Source: Populus alba
Lineage: Eukaryota; Streptophyta; Magnoliopsida; Malpighiales; Salicaceae
Reading direction: 5' to 3'
Assembly: GCF_005239225.2 (NCBI RefSeq)
Contig: NC_133300.1
Span: 730,848-794,847, forward strand
Length of the DNA: 64,000 nt
Made by a program: the position numbers and the translations under genes. Within the stretch, counting starts at the first letter, position 1; every line of letters starts with the position of its first letter. Shown one piece after another: positions 39,960 to 50,375 of this stretch. Below the pieces are notes generated by a model that was not told where the DNA came from, ran no database searches, and saw only the letters and a program-made list of their open reading frames with translations.

Positions 39960-41200
39960 TACTCTAAAACGTGTGGAGAAAGTATTGTAATTTTTTCCAC
40001 ATTGTTTTTGTTTTATTTTCTTTATTTTTGTTTTACATGTCTTTTTTTATTTATTTTCCCCTAAGATTGTCTTCTTCTTTTTTCCCCCCATATTTTTTCC
40101 CCGTATTTTGGGTTTTACATGCTTTTTTTTTCTTTTTTTTTTTCCTAAGATTGTCTTTTTTTTTGTTTTTGTATTTTTTTTAAATTATCTTTATTGATTT
40201 TTTTTTATATTGAACTGGTTGAGAATTTAGTTCTGTAGTTTTTTTTTTTAAAAAAACATTATGAATTGCTTCCATACATGATTTTATTCTTTCTTTTTAT
40301 AATTTTTTTTTCCAAAATGATGTTTGTCGATTTTGTTTTTCATATTGAGCTGGTTGAGAATTTTTCTTCGTAGTTTTTTCTTAAAACACTATGGATTGCT
40401 ACATTGTTTCCCACATGATTTTTGTTTTGCTACAATGTTTCCCCACATATTTTTTTTTTCAAAATTATCTTTATTATTTTTTTTTAATATTGAGATGGTT
40501 GGTAATTTAGTTTTAACTTTTCCCATATATTTTTTTCGTATTTTTTTTTCCCAAAATTGTCTTTTTTTTTTCATTTTTTGTGTTTTTTTTTTTCAGAATA
40601 GTTTTTGTCGATTTTATTTTTTTTAATATTGAGCTGGTTGAGAATTTAACTTTGTAGTTTTTTTTCTTTAAAACACTGTGGATTGCTACAGTGTTTCTCT
40701 ACATAGTTTTTTTTATTTATTTTTTTATGATTTTTTTTTCTAAAATTGTCTTTGTCGATTTTATTTTTTTCATATTGAGCTGGTTAAGAATTTAGATTCA
40801 TAGTTTTTTTTCTTTAAAACACTATCGATTGCTATAGTGTTCCCTCACATGATTTTTTTATTATGATTTTTTTAAATTATCATTATTGTTTTTATTATTT
40901 TTAATATTGAGCTGGTTGAGAATTATAACTATAGATTTTCTAATGAAACATTGTAGATTGCTACAGTGTTATTTCCCTGCATGTTTTTTTTTTTTTTTAT
41001 GATTTTTTTTTAAATTATCTTTGTCAATTTTTTTTAATATTAAGCTGGTTGAGAATTTAATTTTGTAGTTTTTTCCTTGAAAACATTGTGAATTGTAACA
41101 ACTTTTTTTTCATATATATATTTTTTTATTTTTTATGATTTTTTCCATAAACTTACAATAAAGCACAAGTATGCCACAAGCCCGCAGTATCACGCGAGCG
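39960..41200. repeat. T-rich tandem array, seven units of 132-146 bp
   Basis: Each unit contains ATATTGAGCTGGTTGAGAAT, then a T run, then AAAACACTGTGGATTGCTAC. The CTGGTT anchor sits at 40215, 40350, 40495, 40634, 40780, 40912 and 41045. Poly-T runs cause the long Phe-rich open frames. No gene. Confidence 0.85.
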
Positions 41201-41898
41201 TGGCGTCTAGTTATAACACAATAACATATCAAGATCCTAATTTAATTATAGTGTTTAGTAACTAATAATTACGTTTGAGATTTGCATTTTCAAACACTAA
41301 AATATTTAATGCTGTATTTTTGAAAATAAAGATGATGAATATAAGGTTGCCATCTCTAAGTCACAATAAATGCTCATTGTTGGCTCTAACCCATCACTAA
41401 ATCTAAGATTTCTTTCTGATGATAACTAAATCCATTTTTTAATTTATAAGATTCTTTTCACCTATGCAAGTAACACCAATTCCAAATTCAGAGATAACTG
41501 ATAAGATACACCAATGACTAATATTTTTTAGAATAACTTAACCTATGATTTTATAACGAAACCTAAGATCTGGGCTACTGAAAAATTTATTTAAATTCCA
41601 GCTATTGACCAGGCCACCCATCAGGAAAAATATTTCAACTTCTTTTTTGTTTTATGATCACATAAACTATAAACTGAGTGAGAAGTACTGATTTTTGTTG
41701 TTGTTTTTCAATGAAAAAAAAAAAAAAAAAGAAATGAGAAAGAGGATTGATTGTCAAATTATAATTTAAAAACTACCAATTAATATTAATAACGGGTTTA
41801 TTTCATCAACAATACTATTTATAAAGATGGCGTGATATTTGTATTTATTTATTATTTTTTCACTGTAATTCTTTTGATGTATATTAATATAAAAGTTT

Positions 41899-41902
<4 letters not shown>

Positions 41903-41932
<30 letters not shown>
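41903..41932. repeat. (TA)n microsatellite
   Basis: About 15 TA units, followed by shorter TA runs to 41956. Confidence 0.9.
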
Positions 41933-41936
<4 letters not shown>

Positions 41937-42112
41937 GAGATATATATATATATATTAATTTTTATGTATATATATTAAGAGATATAACAAGAAAATATTT
42001 TATTAATAAATTCAAGTAGAATTACTTTCATCAGTATTTACATTTATATTTGTAAATATATATTTAGTCACCTAAGTCTACCTAATTTTTATGATAAGTC
42101 GAACCTCTAGCC

Positions 42113-42114
<2 letters not shown>

Positions 42115-42189
<75 letters not shown>
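42115..42189. repeat. (TA)n microsatellite, long
   Basis: About 37 uninterrupted TA units. Confidence 0.95.
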
Positions 42190-42191
<2 letters not shown>

Positions 42192-42470
42192 AGTTTTCAT
42201 TGTTTGGAAATATATAGATGGAAAAGAAAAGAGAACAAGTAATATGATATTATTTTGACTTTATATATTATCCTTACTAAATAAGAGTTGAGCATGACAA
42301 AATTGATGTTTAATAATTGTTATTTTGGAGGATATATGTTCGAATTGAAAAAAATGGAAATGGTTAATCTTCTCCTTTTCTTATATAACGAGGTGAGTTT
42401 CCAATTTCTCTTTAATTATATCTCTAATTTTGTTGATTTAATTTTAAATAAAATATGTTTCTCTAATATA

Positions 42471-43137
42471 TTCTGTCATTTATTTTTCAGAAGAAAGTGA
42501 TATAATCTACATATGAAATATTTTGATATTTAAAATACCTTTTATTAAAAGAATCAAGAAAAGAAAAAACCAAGTTAATGATAAAAAATAGATTGGGTCA
42601 ATGTTCAGTAAATGAGGTTTTGGATTTTCAATTTAACAAACTCATACTATTTTATATTTAATTTTTATTATAAAAATAAAAATAATGAGATTTAAACTTA
42701 TGACCACTTGATTATTAAAACTTTAATATCATGTCAAAGAATCATCTTAACTCAATAATTTAAACTGTTAAATAAAATTTTAAAATATAATTTATATTAT
42801 TCTGTCATTTATTGTTTTTTAAAAAGTGATATAATCTACATATGAAATATTTGATATTTAAAATACTTTTTATTAAAAGAATCGAGAAAATAAAAAACCA
42901 AGTTAATGATAAAAAATAGACTGGGTTAATGTTTAGTAAATGGGGTTTTGGATTTTCAATTTAACAAACTCATACTATTTTATATTTAATTTTTATCATA
43001 AAAATAAAAATAAAAATAATAAGATTTGAACTTATAATCACTTGATTATCAAGGCTTTAATATCATATCAAAAAACCATCTTAACTTAATAATTTAAACT
43101 ATATATTAGATAAAATTTTAAAATATAATTTATATTA
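42471..43137. repeat. 329-bp tandem direct duplication
   Basis: Unit 1 starts at 42471 and unit 2 at 42800, both with TTCTGTCATTTATT. They share long blocks (AAGTGATATAATCTACATAT; CCAAGTTAATGATAAAAAAT; TTTTGGATTTTCAATTTAAC). By eye they are close to 90% identical. No coding potential. Confidence 0.9.
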
Positions 43138-43327
43138 TTCTCTAATATATTATAATTAGAATCAACCATATTGCTAGAGAAATTGATGGCTGGTTCATTG
43201 CAGAGAAATTAGAGAAAATCTATGATATGTTTAAATCTATCCTGTACATAAACATGTTTACAATTAGTAAAGTAATTCGGCAACGGTGGATGTTCACGGA
43301 GCAGCCAATTTCATTTATATATTAGTT

Positions 43328-44693
43328 TTAGCCCAAGATGTCGGGATGTGTGTTCTTGATGGCCATCAACATTTTGCATACTTCAACCATTGTTGGCCTT
43401 CGATTTGGAACAGGCTGAATACAGTTACAGGCAACCTTCAGGAAATAAAGGACTTCACGATCGAATCCTTGACCGAGCAGCGATTTGTCAACCGCACAAT
43501 ACAGTGCAGCCGAGACAGTACTCAACAGACAATTGTTTTGCACTAACTTGCCTTCTAGACTGTGATAAAATCCACTGTTATTGAAAGGATCTTCTCCTGT
43601 AATCAACTCGAGAAGAAGAACACCAAGCTGATGGACATCTCTTTTGGTCAAATCCCATTCACTCATCTCAATGTTTGCCATGAAGATTCTGGCATTTGAG
43701 GTCATGATGTGCATTGCCCTTCCAAAATTGGATATCCTTGGTTCGAAGTTTTTGTCAAGCAAGATGCAACTTGAGCTCAAGTTAAGATGAGCTAGTTGAA
43801 GGGTATTATGATTGTGGAGCCATGCCAAACCCCTTGCTATCCCAGCTGCGATGTTAACCCTAAAATGCCACTCCATGATCTTAGGCTCGCCTTTCAGAGG
43901 ATGTAACCAATCGTAGAGATTCCCATTTGGCATGTATTGGTACACCAAAAGCCTTTCCCTCGATTCCAGGCAGAATCCCAAGAGTGGAACTATGTTCTTA
44001 TGCGTAAACCTGCCCAGAATCATTAACTCAGACAAGAATTGCTTTTCCAAATGTTTCAGGTCAAATAATCTCTTCACGGCAGTGAAACGAAGATGAGGGT
44101 GTGCTGCCTTATATACTGTCCCCGTCTTTCCAACTCCGATGACTTTGCCTCTGTCGAAACTGTTGGTTGCTTTCTGTAGTTCAGCAAAACTGATTCTTGC
44201 GATCAACATCTGATCTAACGACGAAATCTGTGAATGAAATAATTAATCGATGACCTGTTATAAATTGACATGAACAAAGTTGATTTCGAGCTAGCAATAG
44301 AAACACCAAATATATGATGAGAGGAAAATCTTATGGGGATACCTGGATGTCGGCTTCTTTTCTCTTCTTCTCTTGCCTTTCCATCAAAGATGTCATCATT
44401 GGTGTCTTCATCATCACCTTGTTCCTTTTCCTCATGTTGAGACGAGTCCAAGGCACACAATAGGACAGGTAAATAGTTAAAATGGAAACTGCAGAAAATA
44501 CATAACCTATTACAAACCCACTTTTGAATGAAGAATCGACCTTCGTCCAGGGCGCTTTGCTGGGTACCGAGGACAATCTGCCACCAAGCTCATCGTCACT
44601 TGCGTTGTTCTCTTGCAAAGAACTGTATCCAATATTGCTAGCAACACTAAGGAAAAGAGTCAGAAGAAGAGCTAGTTTTGCATTAAGAGCCAT
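43328..44693 (-). CDS. Receptor-like pseudokinase without LRRs (related to inactive LRR receptor kinases)
   Basis: Two exons (44693-44343 and 44227-43328) join in frame to 416 aa. A signal peptide (MALNAKLALLLTLFLSV) is followed by only about 35 ectodomain residues. Then come one membrane segment (about 59-80, SGFVIGYVFSAVSILTIYLS), a basic juxtamembrane stretch, and a kinase fold (about 132-416). The glycine loop VIGVGKTGTVYKA and lysine in AVKRL are present. The catalytic HRD region reads LAHLNLSSSCILLD, so the catalytic Asp is replaced. DFG reads NFG, and no APE motif is recognisable. It therefore probably cannot phosphorylate and may act as a binding scaffold. Sequence style is closest to the plant inactive LRR receptor kinase At5g48380 and the BIR group (recalled, not searched), whose LRR ectodomain is absent here. 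It could be a functional short receptor or a relic of a truncated gene. The open frame argues for selection or recent origin. Confidence 0.85.
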
Positions 44694-45596
44694 TTGTACA
44701 TAAGAAAACAGCTAACAAAAAAGATTATAAATTTCACGAAGAGTGATGAGAAAACAACGTCCAGAAGTCATTCTTTCCATGGAAATTAAATCAGACTTCC
44801 TGGAGCTTTCTACTACTAATAGAATTCACAGGTGGTTGCATAATGTTTGATTTCTTCAAAGGCGCCGTTGCATCAACAAAGAATATCTAAATGCAACGGA
44901 CGACGTCACATCAATACTATTCCTCTGCGTAAAACGAAAGTTGAGCAATGGGAAAAAAGGAAAAAAAGAGAAAAGAGATTCGTATTCATGCGAACCAACT
45001 TGCAGTTGCAGAAATTAAAGCTGGGTCCTGTCCCGAGTCTTGGACAAGTTGTTTTGATGTATCTGAAAATAGTTGATAGGGACGCGTGTCAAAAATTTAA
45101 GTATAATAAGTTCTTTGGTGTTAAAAGAGTTTTTATAAAACTTTCACATTTATCAAATGATGTTCTCTAAAGTTTAGCAGTAAAATTAGGGTTAAGAAAC
45201 TTTAATTTCTTCCTTTAGAATTCTAATTTTTAAACTTGATAATCCATAATTTCTTTTTTTATTGTTATACGTCAAAAGTACTAGCATGAAAATTATTATT
45301 CCTCATTTATGTCAGAAATAAACTAGCTAGAATAAAAGGAGTGCACTGGAGAGAATGGACTGCCAGGTTCAATTCTTCAAGTCAACAAGAAAAGTCTTTC
45401 TGCATTAAATCCATGTCTAGCTATAGCATGTCCGCAAGAGAGAAGGGTCGCTTCGTTGCAATTAGTGCAGAAAACTTCCATGTTCATCAGCAGGAGGACA
45501 TGGACCTTCAACTCAAGTTAGACGTTAAGCAGCATTAGTATTTTCGCAGTAATGGTTTGACATCTTGCTGTAGTTTTTGGTTTTAAGGCTTACAAG
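44694..45596. other. Intergenic DNA upstream of the pseudokinase gene
   Basis: Should contain the promoter and 5' UTR of the minus-strand pseudokinase. A 65-codon plus-strand frame (45341-45538) resembles no family I know and is probably chance. Confidence 0.4.
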
Positions 45597-45597
45597 A

Positions 45598-46046
45598 ACT
45601 TTGAATTGGAAGATCATTTCTGTTCTCAAACCTATGAAGGACATAAAAGACGGAATTATGATTTGGGTTTGTATTATAATACAAGCATGAGCACATAGCA
45701 CAGTAGAGTTAGTTCTTGTGCTATGAGATTTACAGCTGCATAAGCCCCATAATTGATGATGCTAGAAGAACTTCCAGGAAGTATAAGAAAAATGAAACCA
45801 GGAAAGACCTTTTCGTGGGAGCAGTTGAAGACCTGAAAGCCATATCCTGACTTCTGCTGCTGTTTTCAAGTTTACCAAGAAATGGGAAAAAAGCGAATCT
45901 GATCCTGCCTCAAAATTCAAGTTTCTCTACATGATGGTCCACCAGAGAGATAATATCAGATCATGCCTCCTTGCGATTTACGTAGAAAGTTTCATATGAA
46001 AAAGGAACTGTCTTCCATTGAAATTAATGATAGATTGAGCAATACC
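45598..46046. repeat. Segmental duplication, copy 1
   Basis: About 450 bp closely matching 47669-48061. Shared blocks include AGGAAAGACCTTTTCGTGGG and CAAGTTTACCAAGAAATGGG. Relative to copy 2 it carries about 45 extra bases near 45650-45690. The right border lies at GAGCAATACC, exactly where the two sequences diverge. Confidence 0.9.
45730..45843 (-). CDS. Candidate tiny ORF (37 aa), copy 1
   Basis: Minus-strand ATG at 45843 to TAA at 45730. Begins MAFRSSTAPTKRSFL, then a hydrophobic stretch (VSFFLYFLEVLLASSIMGLM). The shape is basic N-terminus plus membrane or signal segment. The duplicate at 47756-47863 keeps the frame despite a 6-base length difference. No family was recognised; it could also be a first exon. 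Coding status is unproven. Confidence 0.3.
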   Translation of the reverse strand: MAFRSSTAPTKRSFLVSFFLYFLEVLLASSIMGLMQL

Positions 46047-47668
46047 TTATTAGAAAATTGGACCGGTGATGTACTGATAGTTGTCTATTAGAGATTAAGC
46101 ACATTGATACAATATTTAACGTGGTTCGGCAAATTACCTACATCTACGGGAGAGTCAATATTGTTAGAGATAGATAGAGAAAGAGTTACAATACACATGG
46201 AGGAGGAGGATCACTTCACTCTACTCTACTCCCAACTCTCATTGCTACACCTGCAGCTGCTGCAATGGTAGCAGAGCTGCTGCCATTGCAACTCTCTCTC
46301 TCTTTCTCTCTACTCTCTTATACACACTCACCACTCTCTCTCATTTTGCTCTCTAAAATCATGCCTCTTTTATATGCATTAATACTGTTACTCCAACTCA
46401 CCTTCATTAATGGTGGTCACCTAACATTTGCTTACTTTGTGACTTTTGATTGCTGCACCAACAACCCTCTTTAAAAATAGAAGTCATCTTCTTCTAGAAG
46501 ATGGGCTGCAAATGCTGCCACATAATATTGGCAATATCCCAATAATTACCCCTTTTGTCATTTATGTGGGGCAATTGTCCTCTTGTCTTTTCAGCACAAG
46601 CTTGAATCTTGCAGCTCTTCCAAACTTACCATTTCGAGAGCATCTGTGGCCAAGTTTATAGGTACTCGCCAAACCTTTCAATCACCAGAGTTACCAAAGC
46701 ACACCCTTGCTTACACCAAAGGATCACTTCAACTAGATGGTCTCCCACATCATATCTGAAGAGTGTTAATGCTTGTCTTTAGGAAACAACATTCCCCTTC
46801 GAGCATATCAACCATGCTCGATCCAGAATGATTTATCAAGCCTCACACCAAGGCTTACAACACCCCATTAAACAGATATTTCCAAGTGCGACAGTCATTA
46901 TCTGAGTGATCACGAAGCTCACCACTCTTTCAAGATTTTATTCATCCAGGAGTTGCGTATGCCCTCTGTTCCACTCTAGAAACCACACATTGCTTCTCCG
47001 TGAGTCTCCCACTCTTAGTCTCAAGAGTCTAGGTAGCTCTTTACCTTTAACAATGGGAACAACCTATTAAAGATTGATCCATATATGTCTTCATACTCTG
47101 AGTATTACAATGCAATCACCGAGCTCACCACATTGACAAGAGTCAACTTGTTTCAAGAATCTGCGCATGCCCTTTGCTCCTACATAGCAGTCGCGTCTTA
47201 ATGCTCCACAAGTCACCCACTTATTATCCAAAACAAATGTTTTCTAGTTCATTGACCTTTAGCATAGGGGCAATATCCATAAAAGTCAATCTTGCATTTG
47301 TCTTCATACTCATCATAGTCACTTCATTAATTATTCATACACTTGTCCACTTATATTTAGTCAATTTTCTTTTTAACTGGAAAGTGTTTTCGTTAATTAA
47401 CTTTTTTAATAATAAACAAATATAAAAAAGTTTGGAAAATGATTTTTTAAAAACTAGTTTCCAGAAACAAACATAGCCTAAAATATTGATTATGAAAAAT
47501 GCATTACTTCCACTGTTAAGTGCTATTTTCATTTGAGAGATTATCAAGATCCCGGGCAGCAAATCGAAGATTTAATAATAATAAAAAAAGATTCTAGAAT
47601 ACAATAGAATGGTTGAAATGACTGAAAAGGGAACTGCGAAAGGAAACAATTTCAAGGGAAATTTGAAT
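46047..47668. mobile_element. Probable retroelement-derived insertion between duplicated segments
   Basis: Sequence between the two duplicate copies. AACGTGGTTCGGCAAATTAC near 46117 is a phrase common in plant Copia-type LTR elements (recalled). A CT-rich stretch follows at 46290-46350. No long coding frame and no terminal repeats were recognised, so type and borders are uncertain. Confidence 0.35.
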
Positions 47669-48061
47669 TGGAAGATCGATCATTTCTGTTCTCAAACCCA
47701 AGAAGGACAAGCACAAGCACATAGCACAGTAGAGTTAGTTCTTGTGCTGTGAGATTTACGGCTGCATAAGCCCCATAACTGATGATGCTAGAAGAACTTC
47801 CAGGAAGAAAAATGAAGCCAGGAAAGACCTTTTCGTGGGAGCAGTTGAAGACCTGAAAGCCATATCCTGACTTCTGCTGTTGTTTTCAAGTTTACCAAGA
47901 AATGGGAAAAAAGCAAGTCTCCTGCCTCAAAATTCAAGTTTCGTACATGATGGTCCACCGGAGAGAAAATATCAGATCATGCCTCCTTGAGATTTACGTA
48001 GAAAGTTTCATATGAACAGGGAACTGCCTTCCATTGAAATTAATGATCGATTGAGCAATAC
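47669..48061. repeat. Segmental duplication, copy 2
   Basis: Matches 45598-46046 at high identity with a 45-base deletion and several small changes. Beyond 48061 it continues into CTGTCACTGTCTG, which copy 1 lacks. On the minus strand ACAG|GTATTG at this border would be a good splice donor. Confidence 0.9.
47756..47863 (-). CDS. Candidate tiny ORF (35 aa), copy 2
   Basis: Minus-strand ATG at 47863 to TAA at 47756, MAFRSSTAPTKRSFLASFFF followed by LEVLLASSVMGLMQP. It differs from copy 1 by a 2-codon deletion and three replacements, with the hydrophobic character kept. Possible donor GTAAAT overlaps the stop codon, so it may instead be a first coding exon. Confidence 0.3.
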   Translation of the reverse strand: MAFRSSTAPTKRSFLASFFFLEVLLASSVMGLMQP

Positions 48062-49039
48062 CTGTCACTGTCTGTTGTTGCAGTCGGTGATCCACTGGTG
48101 CTCACGGTGGCATTTGGCAGAAATCTGCAACAATGGCAACATGAGAAGTTGTAATATATATATATATATGAATTAAAAAAACCTTTTTTTACACGGTCAA
48201 GCCATGCTCTATCATCCTAGACCGACTCCTATATATCTAGAAGTAACACCATACACTGCAGCCATTTAGCAAGGTGTTTCTTTTCTAAAAAATGAGATGC
48301 TTATTCTTAGTTCAAAGAAGAATTCTGCGAATGCTGGATTCAATTTCTTAGAATTTATTGAGTAGAACAGTAGATTGGAGGGGTCTTCCATGGTGTATAT
48401 TCTCAAATTTCTTAGAATTTATTGGATGGTCTATTTCAACAAGAGTGCGGCAAGAATTCTTATACAGGATATATATATAGTCTGGCTTAATATATATATT
48501 TCTCCAGAATGCTTGATGCAGTGTTAGCCAACATGAGGAAATCAATGATTTCATTGCTGCGTGGGGAATGATCTCTCAGTACTGCAATCTGAACAAGCCT
48601 TAAGTCAATAACTCGATGCATATTGTGTACAGACAAATTCGCATGCTGCTGTGATATTACGAGAGAGACTCTGATCAAGGATTTAAATTCACTGTATTGA
48701 ATATTACATGAAATGTATTTATAATAGACCCAATTTAATAAATTTTTTATTACTAACTCTAAAAATAAAAATAAAAATCAAATCTCTTAAAATTTGATTT
48801 TTCAATGGGATTTTCTTTTTTGAAAGATTCATTATTTTTAAAAAAGGAGGACATGACATTCTATTTGAAAAAGAAAAGAAAAGAAAAAGAAAAGTGGTTT
48901 CTTTTTCCTGTAATCCGATGCAAAATACGAACAAGCCCTAATATAATTCACAACGACGCCGTTTCCTTAACTTTAGAAAAAACACTCCAAAACCTCACAC
49001 TGCTAGAAGCAGAGGTCTCTCCAAAGAACAGGGAAAAAA
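48062..49039. other. Intergenic DNA, one unassigned protein-like fragment
   Basis: The minus-strand frame 48678-48487 (ISQQHANLSVHNMHRVIDL, then SNEIIDFLMLANTASSILEK) looks protein-like but I cannot place it; it may be a gene fragment. The right end contains the 5' UTR and promoter of the gene starting at 49040, including GACGCCGTTT near 48955. Confidence 0.35.
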
Positions 49040-49154
49040 ATGGCTCTATGGAGTAGAGCTAGCACAGCTTCTTCTTCCGTCTTCAACAGGCTCCTTCAAC
49101 ATCCCAACAACATCAGCAGCGCCAGCGCTGCTTTCCTCCTCCATTTCTCCACCG
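49040..49154 (+). CDS. First exon of a probable mitochondrial protein gene, truncated by the assembly gap
   Basis: ATG at 49040 opens MALWSRASTASSSVFNRLLQ and runs to FLLHFSTG. It ends at a GT donor after 49154 (38 codons plus one base). The stretch is rich in Ser, Ala, Arg and Leu, nearly free of acidic residues, and forms a plausible amphipathic mitochondrial targeting peptide. No further exon is visible before the N gap at 49530, so the rest of the gene is probably inside the gap. The mature protein is unknown. Confidence 0.6.
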
Positions 49155-49529
49155 GTACTCCCCTTTCTTTTTCTTTCATTCACAGTTTTTAAATCCCAAG
49201 TTTTCTTATTATTAGATTCAGTTTATTTCTTTGTTTTTTGAATATCTTCTGGTAATCTTATTTGACTGATGAGAAGGAAAAGTGGGTTTTTTTTTTTGGG
49301 TGGGGGGGAATGGAGAAAGGAGTAGACTTTGTGGTGTCGAAATGGTTGACATGGTGAGTTAAGGCATTGAAAAAGATGAGGTTTTTGAGGTTTGGTTGCT
49401 GAAAAATGGAGAAGAGAAATGGGGATGGAATTGGTTTGCATTTAATTGTTGCTTTTGTTGTTTCGGAAACGTGAAAGGGGAAAAAAGAAAGAAGAAAACA
49501 CCCCCATTTTGATGAAGTCTTTATTAAGC

Positions 49530-50029
49530 NNNNNNNNNNNNNNNNNNNNNNNNNNNNNNNNNNNNNNNNNNNNNNNNNNNNNNNNNNNNNNNNNNNNNNN
49601 NNNNNNNNNNNNNNNNNNNNNNNNNNNNNNNNNNNNNNNNNNNNNNNNNNNNNNNNNNNNNNNNNNNNNNNNNNNNNNNNNNNNNNNNNNNNNNNNNNNN
49701 NNNNNNNNNNNNNNNNNNNNNNNNNNNNNNNNNNNNNNNNNNNNNNNNNNNNNNNNNNNNNNNNNNNNNNNNNNNNNNNNNNNNNNNNNNNNNNNNNNNN
49801 NNNNNNNNNNNNNNNNNNNNNNNNNNNNNNNNNNNNNNNNNNNNNNNNNNNNNNNNNNNNNNNNNNNNNNNNNNNNNNNNNNNNNNNNNNNNNNNNNNNN
49901 NNNNNNNNNNNNNNNNNNNNNNNNNNNNNNNNNNNNNNNNNNNNNNNNNNNNNNNNNNNNNNNNNNNNNNNNNNNNNNNNNNNNNNNNNNNNNNNNNNNN
50001 NNNNNNNNNNNNNNNNNNNNNNNNNNNNN
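49530..50029. other. Assembly gap, 500 N
   Basis: Exactly 500 ambiguous bases, which suggests a placeholder of unknown true length. Open frames spanning it are meaningless. It separates the mitochondrial-type gene from the ILK gene. Confidence 0.98.
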
Positions 50030-50375
50030 ACAGTGCCACACAAGCACCACCACACAGACAGCCCAACATACAGACAGGACACTCTCCATAACGATAAATC
50101 AAAATAAATATATAAAATATTACCAACGGCTTTTTCAACCCACAAAATCCTCCCCACCTTCTCTCTCCCCCCCCCTCTTTCCCATCCCATTTCTCTCGGA
50201 TCTCATCCTCCATTTCCTTCTGCTCCTCTACTTCGATCCTTCCTCCTCGGTTAGGCGTCGAGAGCGAGCGCTTCATGATCGCTCTCGATCCCTTGAGTTA
50301 CCAAACTCTAAACAGCATTCTTACGTAGCAAGCAAGCAACCGGGAACCATCCAAATAGCTACCAAGAAAATAAAT

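Larger units (their letters stand above)
41201..43327. other. AT-rich intergenic DNA with microsatellites and a tandem duplication
   Basis: Apart from the TA microsatellites and the 329-bp duplication listed separately, no gene or element is recognised. The right end should include the 3' UTR of the receptor-like pseudokinase (minus strand). Confidence 0.5.

Noticed and set aside
40324..40626. 100-codon Phe-rich frame
   Set aside because: Poly-T array read as TTT codons, with no protein-like composition.
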